Below, piece after piece: positions 29,282 through 42,600 of a DNA stretch of 64,000 nucleotides (its first letter is position 1; each line of letters opens with the position of its first letter). The DNA is from Scenedesmus sp. ARA3. Lineage: Eukaryota > Chlorophyta > Chlorophyceae > Sphaeropleales > Scenedesmaceae. The notes beneath the pieces were generated by a model, which saw only the letters and a list, made by a program, of their open reading frames with translations, searched no databases and was not told the DNA's origin. The stretch spans positions 5,785-69,784 of the forward strand of contig RWJK01001907.1 in NCBI GenBank assembly GCA_004335835.1, written 5' to 3'. The position numbers and the translations under genes were made by a program.

Positions 29282-32186
29282 GAAGCAAGATGGCCCTGGT
29301 ACAAGTGTCACACCTAGGGTGTGTTTGATGCTGTCGACTGATATGCTTACAGCAGTTCTTGCACACGCCCATGATGCAGGCCGTGACTGCTCACAACGAG
29401 CACGACTCACTGTCTGTTGTGTGCCAGCCCTGCAGCTCGGCGCATCAGCCACCACAGCACACACAACATCACAATCTGCAGAGCAGCTGCTTGTGCCCTT
29501 TCAACAGCGCTGTAGAAGCACCATGCAAGCCTCGCGAAGCAGCTGCTTTGCTTATGTGACGATCTATACGGGTTGGCTGCAGCCAGCTGTTGCAACCAGC
29601 AGCCAGCAGCAGCAGCAGCAGCAGCCAGCCGCTGCAAAGCCCGGCGCATTGATTGGCGTCGCATGTAGGAGCAGACAACCGCACGACCTGCAAGTGCTTG
29701 ACGCCGCGCAAAACCATTCTTTATCTTCAAGTTGTGCAGATTCAAAGACCCCTGCTCACCTTACAATGTTGCCGTATGCTGGCCCCACCACCCCAGCTAT
29801 GCCTGATGTGTCAGACTGACCATCATATGGGCTCCAATTGGCAGCCATGATGCCCTGCAGGGCAGCAGCGTTGGCACGCGCATTGGCAGAACGCGTTATG
29901 TTTGACTTTGGTCAACAGCGTCAGCTGCTGCTGCTGTTGTTTTTGCATGCTGTGGGCTCCTATGGCGGCAGGGTGCCTGGCATGCATGGGCGCTGACGCA
30001 TGTTGCATGGGCGCAGCTGTGATGATGATGTTCTGGCGCATCTCTGTGCGATGCGCAACACAAATGAATGTACGGTTGCTGCTCATAAGGTTTGGCACAT
30101 GCAGGCGCCAGCAGCCCTGCTGAGCTGCAAAGCGCAGCAGAAGGCAGTGTACTGCTGAGCTGCGAACTGCAGCATAAGGCAATGTACTGCAGACTGCTGA
30201 GCTGCGAAGCGCGCCAGAAGGCAGTGTACTGCTGAGCTGCGGCTGCCAGAGCATACGCTGCTTACGAAGATAACCGTGCCCTGGTCGAAGGTAGCAACGC
30301 CGCCCGGTGGTGCAGGTGGATTGTCATCGTTTAAGGAGAATGTAGCAGAGTTGGCGACGTCCACCTGGCCTTTCACATTGTTGTGCTCCATGTCAGTGCC
30401 CTGCAGCAACAATGTTTATCAAGTAAACAGGCAGTTGACAGGGGCGAGCAGCGCTCAAAGCGTTTGCAAGCGGAGGCTGAAGACACCGGCTGTTACACGA
30501 CTGATACACGCGGTCGCTGGGCAGATACACTCCATTATGTGTCTAAGCTCAGTTGCCATGGCTGCAATGCAACATATGTGGGGTGTTGCACCATGAGGGT
30601 TGTGATGTATCACGCCATCGTTATACATAGCATCAACAACACACCGACGCAGGGCACAGCGTGAGCAATGTCAGCAGCCAGATCGGGCAGCAGCAACCAC
30701 ATGGTCAGTGGCCCCCCTAAGCCATTCTTATGTGTGAATATGATTGCAACGCAGCAGCAGCGCACCAGGGAAGGCTGTTGCAACAGTTGCTGCTGCCTGA
30801 ACGTTAATGCTAACATGCTACTTCTGCGTGTCTTGCTACTGCAGCAGGCACTGGCTGCGGGCTGACTAGCTAGGACAACCAGAGGCATGTGCCACTCACG
30901 CTGCCAATCAAGGCGCCTTTCTTTGTGAAGTTGGCCCTGCTAAGGGGCATCATGCCCTGAGCTGCCAGCACTTTCCATAAGCCTGCGGGCGGGGCAGCAC
31001 AAGATATGTCACAACACAGGGGCAAGGAGCTGCATGGGACGTATAACATGTTATGGAATGTATGTAATGGCGTGCTAATAATCTTGGGTGAGGGGCCGCA
31101 TGTCACTTGACAAACACCATTGGTAGTTTGGGTGGCGCTTCAGGTCACCCAAAGCTGCTGACACCACTGCTGCTGATGCTGCTGCTGTGCATGAAGAGCC
31201 CATGCAGAAGCGCACTGCCTGCTGCTGCATCCCCGGGATGACATTGAAGCAGTGCTGCAGCTGCCCAGCGCATGGCACTTACTGGTGACGACTCTGTTGT
31301 TGCCCCATCCGCCGTCGACGCCGCAGCTGCCTGAGCTGCACTCATCAGGCAGCCCTGGTGTCTGCTGCGCAGGGCCTGCACTGTTGGACGCAGCAAGCCT
31401 CCTGACGTGCTGGAACTGTGACTCGCCGGTTGCCGCTGCAGGGCGGTGCGCGCCCGCGTAGAGGTGTGCGCAGACACACGGCAGCATGTGCAGCGAGGCA
31501 GCAACAGCAGCAGCAACAGCAGCAGTCAGGGCCACAATTAACAGGCACACACGGTCACTACTGTGCTGTCATAATATTGTAGGTCATACATCACGCTCAA
31601 GGCACCATCAGCAGTGAATATCATGTGCTGCATCTTGCTGCTCTGTGCATGTGCTGGTTTGGGCTGTTTTGGACATTATCTGCTTTGGGCTTGCTGGCAG
31701 CCACAGTCTACTGCACTATGGTGCACCTGCTGCTACGGCACTGCAGCAGCGTTGCCCGGTACAGCAGCGGTGTGCCTTCACATATGGAGCATATCTACTT
31801 AGTAAGCAGTAGCACACATCACTGGCGCATCATGCAGTGCCAGAGATGCAGTGGCTATGCAACAGCACAGCTGCTGCCCACACGGGCCAACGGCACAGTG
31901 GGCTCGATCGGCGCGTGTTTTGTGCTATATGCAAGTAAGCATGCGTTTCTTCATGTGCACAGGCGTACAGGGCCTGCACGCGCTGCGATCACGCCAGGAC
32001 CAAAGTTTATAATGACCATGAAGTTTGTGATAGCAGCGACATTGTCGCAGCTCAATACTTACAAGGATAGCTGATTGTATCAGCTGCTCCTTCCGCGGTT
32101 TGCAGGGACGCCGTGCCGATCAGCACGCAGACCAGCACCCGTAGCACATTGAGAAGCATTCCGGGCTGCACTGCGAAATGTACCAT
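24366..32186 (-). CDS. secreted subtilase-fold protein lacking the catalytic triad (pseudoprotease), with Cys-rich C-terminal modules
   Basis: Fourteen exons: 32186-32063, 31435-31283, 30982-30900, 30400-30266, 29854-29760, 29217-29119, 28827-28670, 28137-27968, 27497-27431, 27175-27150, 26829-26586, 25990-25710, 25389-25127, 24816-24366; 782 residues, all in frame. A hydrophobic signal peptide starts the protein. Residues about 110-450 follow the subtilase S8 fold: ALIGSGTD (Asp block), DQGTVIFGIMAAN then SGIAGVVGPAYGNIVS (His block), GGIIIVPAGQD (oxyanion block), VAATS, VRIAAPGTNIL, and GAGTHIAAPFVTGVALLLRN (Ser block). At the active positions the triad Asp is Gly119, His is Gln160, the oxyanion Asn is Gln265 and Ser is His369. 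Two Cys-rich modules follow (about 452-632, the second CCP/sushi-like), then a 150-residue tail of unknown fold. It is probably an extracellular binding or structural protein, not a protease. The His369 block depends on a 26-nt exon. Confidence 0.88.
27502..27528 (-). repeat. (CTG)n tract before subtilase-like exon 9
   Basis: A run of CTG units in sense ends in GGTGCAG, the acceptor of the exon starting GTNIL at 27497. Confidence 0.8.
28160..28203 (-). repeat. (CTG)n tract before subtilase-like exon 8
   Basis: About thirteen CTG/TTG units in sense lie 20-65 nt upstream of the acceptor at 28138. Confidence 0.8.
28500..28558. other. A-rich island inside subtilase-like intron 7
   Basis: AAAAATCAAAAAATATTAAA and following A-runs form by far the most AT-rich stretch in the window. 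On the sense (minus) strand it is T-rich, more than 350 nt upstream of the acceptor, so it is not its polypyrimidine tract. Confidence 0.5.
30119..30245. repeat. short tandem repeat in subtilase-like intron 4
   Basis: Three copies of about 35-58 bp begin GCTGAGCTGCRAA and contain AGAAGGCAGTGTACT or a close variant. Intronic; no exon copy is involved here. Confidence 0.65.
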
Positions 32187-32785
32187 TTCTATGAGCTGAA
32201 TAGCGTCCGTGTTAGCATGAAAATGATCATCAGATTGCATGTGGGGCTATGGTTGATACATATTGCAAGAATCGATTGCACTCTACCACCAGAACTGACA
32301 GAAACCCAGTCATTGCACAGCAAGCGATCGCCCTGCTGCAGGATAATTTGTTAAGCAAAACATAGTGAGAGAATCTATAACGAGCACGCGGATGCTCCAC
32401 GGACTTGCATTCAGCTTGCCAATGTACGAGCAGTGTCACCTGCCAGGCTGGCTGACACTGGCGGGTGTTCACGCAGCAAACTCCTGCTCCAGCCTTCCGG
32501 CTATAGCTATATGCCACTGGATACGTAAACCAACTCTCAAATGTCAAATCCTACGGCTCACCACGTTTCGTTTCAGATGTTTGATCTCCTGCTCAACCTT
32601 GGGACTGGAGCAGATCTCCGCTGGAGTAAGCCATGGCAACACCATTACAATAACCAGACTCTATGCCTGGCCAGTGACTTGCTACGTTGCAAGTGGTATA
32701 CCATCGTTGCATGCACTTTCAACAGCAGCAAGGCCCGCCTGCACTGCAGTGACTGCAATGCCTGCACACGCAAATGGCATGCAGG
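32187..32785. other. intergenic region between subtilase-like start and CC2D2A stop
   Basis: No gene seen. It contains the presumed promoter of the subtilase-like gene and a TGTAA motif on the minus strand at 32645-32649, 137 nt after the CC2D2A stop. Confidence 0.4.
32645..32649 (-). terminator. candidate TGTAA polyadenylation signal of CC2D2A
   Basis: TGTAA on the minus strand, 137 nt downstream of the stop codon at 32786. Use inferred. Confidence 0.45.
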
Positions 32786-34878
32786 CTAGCTGGTCTCGCG
32801 TATGGCGGCGATGTATATCCACAGGCAGCACACAAACGCTGATCCCAGCGGCTCCACATATGCAGCCATGGCAAACTTCACGCGCGGGTCTACTGTGCGG
32901 TGCAGCCCCGTATTGAGCACGGCTTCAGCCACTGCATCTGCGTAGCTGTCGCTGAAAGGCAGTGCCAGGATGTGGCCGTTGATGAGGCAGCCGCGCATCT
33001 CACGCGCCACGCGGTCGTTGTGCGACAGCTGTTGCGCAGCAGGTGAAGGGCAGCGACAGCAGGCACAAGGTGCAGTGAGTAAGCATCTGCGGTCATTGTG
33101 CGACAGCTGTGTTGCAGGTGCAGGGCCGGGGAAACGGCAGGCGTGGCAGCAGGCAGCGCACAACGGTTGAAACTAGGGCTGGGCGGCTGTGTGCGGTGAG
33201 CACAAAGTCCAGGCACCTAAGTATGCATGGGAGTGCATTGGATTGGTTGAGTGGAGCATGTAATGTAATGTAATGTAATGAAAACGGCCTTCTACGATGC
33301 TGCAATGAGGCAGTATGTCAAGTACTGCTTCCACATAACCACCAGCAGCACTATTGCCGTCCACACACGTACAGCGATCCAGATCGCTCAACAACCATAC
33401 AGCATGTAGGCATGCCAGCCAGCGCACCGGCTCCCCACCCTACCTGCAGCGCCTGTATCAGCTGCAGCCGCTGCTGCAGCCGCTCCTTTGCTGCCTCTGC
33501 TGCTGCCGGGCCACCAATCGCCGCCAGGCTCACATCAGCCATGGCCAGGCTTGCTGCCATGCTGGCTGCGTTGATGGCTGCCAGCTGCCCTGGCACCTCC
33601 TTCAGCAGTGCCTTGAGGATGCGCGACAGCTTGTTGTTGGGCTGCGTGACCACCACGCTGCGCGCCTCTGCAGCACAGGAAGAAATATATGCAATGTGCT
33701 TTGTTGAATATGGGGATGCGGGACAGCTTGTTTGTTGGGCTGCGTGACCACCACGCTGCGCCTCTGCAGCACGAGAGAGGAAACAGATGCAAGGTGATTT
33801 GTTGTAAATGGAGATGCGGGACCGCTTGTTGTTGGGCTGCGTGACCACCACACTGCGCGCCTCTGCAGCACAAGAAGAGACATATGCAACGTGATTTGCT
33901 GTAAAGGGGGATGCGGGGCAGTTTGTTTTTGGGCTGCTGACCACAACGCTGCGCGCCTCTGCAGCACAAGAAGAGACATATGCAACGTGATTTGCTGTAA
34001 AGGGGGATGCGGGGCAGTTTGTTTTTGGGCCGCTGACCACAACGCTGCGCGCCTCTGCAGCACAAGAAGAGACAGATGCAACGTGATTTGCTGTAAAGGG
34101 GGATGCGGGGCAGTTTGTTTTTGGGCTGCTGACCACAACGCTGCGCGCCTCTGCAGCACAAGAAGAGACAGATGCAATGTGGTTTGTTAAGAATGGGGAT
34201 GCGGGACAGCTTGTTGTTGGGCTGCATGACCACCATGCTGCGCGCCTCTGCAGCACGAGGGGGAATATATGTGGTGCTAATGTGTTAGATTGCTGAGAGC
34301 TGACGCAGGGGCGCATGCTGGAGCTATGTGGAGTGCGTGACCACCGCGCTGCACGCCTTTGCAGCACGAGAGGGGGTAGGGGAGGGGGTGAGAGGTGTGA
34401 CGCATTGCAATACGGAGGAAGCATGCAGAGGGTGAGTTGGAATTCACACTGTTGGAGCTGCCAGTGTGGATGTGGTGTTTTACGCTACTACTTGGCAGCA
34501 TGGGTAGTGTACTGCTTGACCTGCCGTGCTGGGCGCACCGTGCACATCCAGAACACACAGCAGCATGCATAAAGCACAGCCGCTGCTGCCGCCGCTGCTG
34601 TGACAGCACTGCACATGTGGCCGACAAGGTCGCCCTCACCGTACAGTGCGTCACGCACGGTCTCCTCCACACGTGCCTCCAGCTCCTCATACATACAGCA
34701 GGCATATATGCATGCGCAAAGCACAGCCGCTGTTGCCGCCGCCGCTGTTGCTGTCAACTGCTCATTGGACTAGCAATGTTGAACTCACCGTACAGCGCGT
34801 CGCGCACAGTCTCCTCCACGCGTGCCTCCAGCTCCTCATACACCCGCGGCTCCAGCTCAGCGTAGCAGGGAGGCACCT

Positions 34879-34914
<36 letters not shown>

Positions 34915-37900
34915 CTGCGGGTCATCGTCGTTGCGCATGTTTTGCCGTTCCACGCATGTTTCAGACTGCCGTGCATATTTGACACATCGCCGCAGCACTG
35001 CTAGGCTTAGTATATCTTCCTGAAGGCATGACAGTGCATGGCACCCTTGGTATTATGCAGAAGCATACCAACATGCCAGCTGCCAATACAGAGCCTCCTC
35101 CTCCTGGTGCTGCTGCCAGGTCCGCACCTGGATGCAGGCCATCTCCCTGGCAGGCAGCACCGGCCCGAAGAAGGGCCGCCAGCAGCTGGCATCAGGCAGT
35201 GCCCAGCTGATGTCCCAGGGGTGGCCGCTGAGCTGGATGTTGGCCCACACGTTGTCACAGCTGTACAGCGTGCCCACCTGCAGGCGGCAGCAGCAGGAGC
35301 ATATAATTCTTTGAGACCAAAAGCACATCGCGGCCCACAGGATGTTGAACACCATAATGATTGTTATGCAGCAGCAGCGGGTGATGGCGGAGGTCAGCCG
35401 TTGGTGGATATGTGCTCTATGCACTGCAAGGACCAGCTGCACAACAGCACACAACATACACATCAGCAGTTTTGCAGTGCTTGCTCACCTCCCTGAGCTC
35501 ACAGGCAGGGTCCCTGACAGGCACGCAGTGCCCACTCAGTGGGTTCCACAGCCGCAGCTTCGACACATCAAACGGCCGCTGCGCAGCAGACGCTGCTGCT
35601 GCCGCTGCTGTTGCTGGGTTGGCCGATGTGCCAGCCTGCTCCGCCCGTTGCTGCGCCTGCGCCGCTGCTGCTGCTTGCTGCAGACGCTCGCGCAGCCGCT
35701 GCTGCTGTGGCGGCTGCTGTTGACTGCTGGCAGTGCCTGCTGCTGCATCTGCTGCTGCTGTTGCTGCGCTGGGCTCTGCAGTACCAGGCACTGAGGGGGC
35801 AGCTGGCAAAGAAGAGGATGCAACAGCTGCTGGTGCAACCAGGGGCCGGCCTGTTGTCAGCACAAACGCCGCCTGCGCTCCTGTAGTAGATGTGCCCAGC
35901 ACAACATAAGCCTGCAGCAACAGCAGCAGCAGCAGCAGCAGTGCTCACATTGTGCTGCCGAGCCAAAACATAAGCAGGTGATATTCGTTCTTCTCATGTA
36001 GAGGGCTGGCTACCTGCCGAGGGAGCACGCACAGCCAGCCAGCAAATGCAAGTGCTCCTCATGGCTACCCCCAGCCACCACAATACCACAGCCCTGCCGG
36101 CGCTGCCTGTCCCAGCAACGCTCAAACCTACCTCCTGGCCCAGCTCCATGCAGTAGCCAGCCAGCTACCTCACCTCTGAGCTTCTTACCTATAGTGCCCA
36201 GACCCACAAGTTGCTCTTACTCTATCTTTCCCTCACTCACCCTCATTTGCACCCCTCCATCCTCAGCACCAACCCACCTCCTGGCCCATCTCCATGAAGT
36301 ATCCAGCCAGCAGGTGTGCATGCTCCTCATGGTCACCCCCAGCCAGCTCCACGAAATCTGCATTGCTGGCCCACACGTTGCTGCGCCGCTTGCCGAACGA
36401 CGCGTCGTCAACGAACGGCACGTGTGCCACCCAGCGCGCAGCAGCCAGCATCAGCTGCTCCAGCGAGGAGTCGTCCGGCTGCAGCTGCAGCAATGATGCA
36501 CAGCGGCAGTGCAAGCATCATAAACCAGAGTCATCAATGAAATCATACAGAGGTAGAGGCACAAGCTGCTCCAGCAAGGAGTCATCTGGCTGCAGCTGCA
36601 GCAGTGATGCACAGTGGCAGTGCGAGTGGTGCACCAGTCGCCATGCAACTAAGCAGGGGCATGAATGAATGCTGGGCTGCATCAAGGCGTGTTCATCGGT
36701 ACACAATGCCACACCACCCAGGTCAAGCTCAACACCAGAAGCTGAAGCACAGCTGCACGCGATTCATAACCTCCACCACACACACCTGCGCTGCTCGTGC
36801 CGCCAGGGCAGGTGGCAGCGGCGCCGGCGCCAGGTAGCGCGGCAGCAGCGTGCTGACTCCTTCCGGGTCAACAGCCAGCGCCTTGATGGCGCGGCCCCTG
36901 CACTGCGGCAGCCCGCTGATGCCCGACACCCACCTGGCGCAGCAGCAGCAGCAGCAGGATGGTAGATTAGCAAGTAGGTGCTGCTCAACAGTGGTGTTCT
37001 GCTATCACCACCTGGAACTGGATTAAAGAAGAGAATCCAACCAGCCATATACAGGTATCACTGCAGTGCAAATCATGGTGATGCGACGGCTACCAAAGCG
37101 CAGGGACGTTTCAAGTCAGCACTCACTTGCGCGCATGGCGAGCCACATCCTCCTGCTCCCCTGAGATGCGCTCCTCCTCAGGCTCTTGAGGCGGGGCCAG
37201 GCGCGGCTGCAGCGTCAGATACAGCGCCAGGCTGGGCGGCCGCCCGCTGCCCTGCACGTAGCCCAGCAGCACCGGCGGCACATCCAGCTGCGGGCCAAAA
37301 CCACAACACAGCAGCAGCACAACAAGAATACAATGAGTGTGGGGTGGTGATGTATTAGTTGGGTGTAAGCTGCCCTGCACGTAGCCCAGCAGCACCGGCG
37401 GCACGTCCAGCTGCAGGCAGGCAACACGACACAGCAAGCAGCATGGAATTTGAAGTGCAAGTGCGGCAGATGACTGGGGTTGCTGGCTGCCCTGCACGTA
37501 GCCAAGCAGCACCGGCGGCACATCCAGCTGCAGGCACAGCACCACCAGTACCAACAGGAATGGAACCGGCACAGAATGGTCCCGATATGCCGGTGGTGCC
37601 ACCGCGCTGCTTCAGAACAGCCCCTGCACAATGCCCTACCGCCCAGCCGGCCTACCTTGAATGCCCCTGCCAGCACCTCCGCCTGGTACACTGCCGCCAG
37701 CGGCACGTGCAGGCAGCCCAGGAAGCGCCGCTCCCGCTCAGGCAGGCCAGCACCCTCTGTCAGCGACTCCAGGCCTGTGCGTGGGCAGCATGGTGCAGCG
37801 CAGGATGTGAGCAGGCTGCAAATTGTCAAGAGGCATGAGTGATTGTGAGCTGCAGGCAGGCCGGGGCGCCCTCACACAACACTCCAGGCCTGTGAAGCAG

Positions 37901-39572
37901 GACAGTGCAGGGCATGCGAGCATGCTGCAGCTTGTCACGAGTCCCAGATGATCGTGAGCTGCAGGCAGGCCAGCACCCTCTGTCAGCGACTCCAGGCCTG
38001 TGTGAGCAGGACAGCTCTGTGTAGGGCAGGATGTCAGCACGCTGCAAGTTTGGTATGAGTCTTGTGGTTGTCAAGTGCACTCAATGTGAAGCAGGTGCGG
38101 CACAGCATACTGTAATGTTGACAGAGAGTTTGCAGTTCACAGGTAACCGTGCGGGCGAAGTGGGCGTCACATGGTTTGTCCAACTAGGATGATCGCTGTG
38201 TAGGTGTGGGCATATGTGTGCGCGTGGTGGTGTGACGCGCACCTCCAGGCTGCCCTGCTCGCGCTGCGCTGCGAGCCGCCTTTGCTGCTGCTGTTGGCGT
38301 GACCACCTCGTCAAACAGGTTGATGGTGATGAGCCCGTCTGACTCCTTGAGCGCTGTGGGTGACGCCTCCTGGCCCAGGCCAATCACAGGGAACAGCAGC
38401 TGCAACGAAGCCGAAACAACAGCGGGCAGGACAGCGCCACAGCAGCATCAGAAGCTGAATATGCACTGCGGTCGGGTCCGAGTGAATGACGCTGATGCTG
38501 CAACACTGCAGTCACAACGGGTCTGTCACAAAGGTGAACGACTGGGTGCACACTATGCAGCAGCAGATAGCAGGATTGTTGCCAGATGCAGGGCCAGCAC
38601 TGGCCCTCAGCCCCTGCTCACCTGCTCATTCCACATGGGCATGTCACTGTCCACAGCAGCTGTGCGCTGCGTCCTGCCCCTGAACTTCACCTCCACAAAG
38701 CAGCTCAGGCTGCTGCTGCTGCCAGCCGCCTCCCCTGGCCCACCAAACTCATCCTCAAATTCTGCAGCTGCTGCCGCCTCTTCCCAACTCGGCAGAGCAG
38801 CGCCCTCGCGCGTGGTCCTGCCAGGGGAGCGGAAGCCCTGGGCGTCCCTGCTGGCGTAGTTGGGCCTGCTGCTGCCATTGGTGCTGCCCCCAAAGGGGCG
38901 GTCCCTGCTGGCAAAGCGGCTGTTCATGGAAAAACGCGCGCCTGCAGCAGGAGCAGCAGCAGCATCCAGAAATAGTGACGCCACAGCACACTTTGTGGGC
39001 TAGATATATGCACTCAAATGCCGATACGCATAGCAGTGCTGTCAATACAACCTGTGTCTATAGCATGTTAGCCATCTAAGCCTTCAAGGCGCCAGGAGCT
39101 GGCAGTATCTGCTTCATGCATCCGTCGTGTCATGGCTTTGCAGCAAGACAGGCGCTGCAACAGAGCCGCGCCGGGGCCTCACCGCTGGCCCTGTTTGGGC
39201 TGCTCTGCCTCACGCCGCCGCCACCAGGCGCCAGCCGCCGTGGCAGGTTGCTGGCTCGCTGCAGCGTGATGACCAGCTGCGTGTCACGTGGCACGCAGGC
39301 CTACGCAGCCGACAAGCAGCAGGAACAGCGGAGTTGGCAGCGATCCAATCAGATTGGCGTGCTGCTCTGTTGCTTCCAAATCTAAGACTGCTGGCCCATC
39401 ATTGCAGGCGAATAATAATGTTGAACCAGAGGACCTGCTTGTTCCGCGCAATCCTCACCTGCAGCTTCTTGATTGCCCTGCGCTGCGGCCGCAGCGGCCG
39501 TGCCGGCGCCAGTGCAGCTGCCAGGCTGGACAGGTCCAGCTTGAACTCAGGCAGGGGGGCATCCTGAGCAAC

Positions 39573-39606
<34 letters not shown>

Positions 39607-42600
39607 GCAGAAAGAACAGGTGTCAGCATGTTGGTATGACGTGCTGAAAGTGCAGAAGGATTCAATCCTCTGGAGAGCAAAGAGGCAAGCATATGATTCA
39701 CAGCTGCCGATGAAACAGCAGCCACAGCACAGGAATGTGTTAAAGGACGAGATCTGCTGTGTTGTGGCGGCACAGGCCGATGCTTGCTACATAAACCAAG
39801 GTCATGGCAGCATCCAGAGCTTGCTCACCTTCACCACATCGTCTGTCTTGAAGTGCCGCCCCAAGCCACGCCCGCTGCCCAGCTGGTTGCATGCTGCGCG
39901 GATACGCAGCGCAAACGACCTGCAGGAAAAACAGCACATAATGCTGTGTTCAACTAAAAAAGTGCATAACGTGCACCTGCATGGCATTGGGTACAGCCAC
40001 AGTGCCTGCACCTGTGACAATGCATTGTGAAGTCAAAAACTCGAGCAGTACTGCAGCAGCGCATTGCAGTGTTGATCGAGGCACGCATGGCAACAGTAGA
40101 TGTGCCTGGCTACCAGCCACCCCACCTGATGCCCGCCTCCCGCGCCTCAATCGCCTTGGCCAGTGCACCCTGCGCCCACTTCAGCGCGCGCTCCTGCCTG
40201 CCATTCAGCGCAGCAGCAACTGCCAGCGCCGATGAGGCCCTGCCTGCCCCCCCAGCAGCCCCCAGGCCTAGGCTGGCTGCCTCCACCAGGGCCAGTGCTT
40301 CCCTGTAGGTGTCCTGCAGCTCCAATGTGTCCTTGGCGGAGAGTGGGGCGACAGTGCTGAGCTGGCGAGCACCTGCATGCAGTAGCAATGTGTGTGTAAC
40401 CCACAGCGATGCCGAGGCTTGATGGTTACTACGGGGCAAGGCCACAAGGCTCTTCTATAGGTGGGGTGAACAACTCCAAGGTGCCGTTTACAGAGGGCAG
40501 CCGTCATAGCAGCTGTCATGTCACAGCAGCAGTTACAACCCACCTGGCATGCTGCCGCCCCTGGCACCTGCCGGGCCCCTGTACGGCCCCGACTGCCAGC
40601 GCTGCTTGATGAACGACAGGCGCTGGTCTGCTGCACGGTCAACTGCAAGCGCGAGCTCTGAGGACAGGTCCAGCCTGCAGCAGCATGACACAGCAGTACC
40701 CAAAGTTGCGTATCAAACGCCTTGCACAAGGGCATACAATACCAGGTCATGCCTCCCGCCTGCAAGCCGGAGAAATTTGAAATAAACCAGCACTTCTGCA
40801 AGACTGTCATTCCGCATATACAATCTGGCAGGCGGCCTGCTCAGCAAGCAAGCAGGTGGTACCTGAACAGGTCTGGCACACCGCCAGGCCCAGCGCCGCT
40901 GCTTGCTGCTGCGCTGCGCGTGCGCAGCAGCTCCAGCAGTGCTGCATTGCGCGGGTCGTTGGGGTCGAGCAGCTGCTGCGCCAGCCACTTGGCGGCAGCG
41001 CTGCGGTGGCCCTGCATGCATGGACAACACAACACGGTGCAACAAGGCATTTGTGTATGCACGCAGCCGACAAACATTTCTGCACGGCAACGAGCGCTGC
41101 TCCAAACTCAGCGCAGCAGAGAAAGTGAGACTGATTGCATTTTTGCGTTGTCCCCAATATTTGCCACCCAGTGCGGTGGGCAGGAAGTGCAACTTGCACG
41201 CAATCTGTGATCGTTGTACATGACATCAAACTGGCATGCTCTGACAAGCCTGCAGGCAGCTCGCTCACTTTGTTCCCGCCAATAGCTGCCCTCTGCAGCG
41301 CCTTGTCAGCCTTCCTGTGAGGCAGTGGCGGTGCCAGGCGCTGCCCCACCTCCACATCCTCCCCTATGTGGGCCAGCGGGTTGCCAAACACCTTGTCAGG
41401 CCCCTCTGCTGTGACACCTGCTGCTGCTGCTGCTGCTGATTTGCCCCTGGACCTGTCAGGGGACGCATGAGGGCTGCCAGCGAATCCTGCAGCACTGAGT
41501 GTAGTGCTGCGGCCTTTCAAAGGGCTGCCAGGTCCTGCACATGCTGCTGCTGCGGTGGCATCCACCACACCAGCCACGCTGACCTGCACCATGCCATCAT
41601 TCTCAGCAATGCCTGGCGCGCCATGCAGCACCTGCCTTGCAAGCCGCGCTGCAAAAGCGCCGCTGCTGCCCTCAAAAGGCGTCACATGCGACTCAACGCC
41701 ATGGTCTGCCACCCACCCACATCGAACAAACAAGCGTCCAGATGGGTATACTGCCGCAACGCTCTTGCCCCTGGGATCGGCCCCTGCACTGCTGCTGCTG
41801 CCCGCTGCATCTGCTGCATCAGCAGCACCTGTCTGGCTGGAAGCACCCTCCGCACCACCTGCCTGACTGCTGCTGTGGCCTGCTGCTGCCTTGACAAGCT
41901 GCTTCTGTTGCTGCTGTAGTATTTCTACATTCACTGCAGGCACCACGCCTAGCGGCTGCAAAGCAGTTGCAGCCTGCAGCAGCTTTTGGTGCGGCACAGG
42001 CTCAGTTGAGGTCCAGCTGTGGGGTTTGGCTTGAGGGTCTACATGTGGCGTGCCTGCCAGGCCTGGCACCACCAGGTAGAATTGGCACAGCAGCGTGTCC
42101 CTGAATGTGCCCTGCTCCCATATCTGCAGCTGCATGCTGGCTGGCCACTTCAGCAGACGCAGGCTGCAGCATTGGCAGGCGGAGAGTCGTAGTGCAATAC
42201 TTAGATGTGAGACGTCAGCGGTGTCTTGCCAGCCATGCTTTTGTTTGTTGTGCTCAGGATTCCCTGCACCATTTGATGCGATGAAATCGAGCTGATGCAC
42301 GTGCCGATGCTGCAGGGTGACAGGGACAACGCGCTGCAGCCATGGCTGCACCTTACCTGAATACATCTCTGAAGTCAAGTGTATAATCCTCCTTCAGTGT
42401 GACCACCTCGCTCGTGCCCACCACCCTGTCGTTCACCAGCAGCCTCGCATAGTAGTTCAGCTTGACAGGCAGATTGGGGCCCTGCTGAGACACCGGCAGC
42501 AGCTGCCCAGTGCGCAGGCCCACCACACCGTCGGCTGCTGCAGCAGGCTGCTGCTGCTGCTGCTGGTCTGCAGAGGGTGCAGCAGGTGACCCTGGCTGCT

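Noticed and set aside
29469..29697. Candidate subtilase-like exon starting VVRLSAP
   Set aside because: It follows a good acceptor but has no donor in frame. Joining 29760 to 29217 in phase 2 gives GNIVSINVYGITGG, which fits the fold.
33650..34380. CRISPR-like array
   Set aside because: Regular repeats, but the whole unit is repeated with no unique spacers, and the sequence matches an adjacent exon of a eukaryotic gene.
33351..34424. Single 357-codon minus-strand repeat protein
   Set aside because: The frame is open across the ~96-bp array because most unit spacings are multiples of three, but each unit contains an acceptor and intron-like sequence, and the C-terminal part is CC2D2A exon 27. 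I treat the array as duplicated exon starts.
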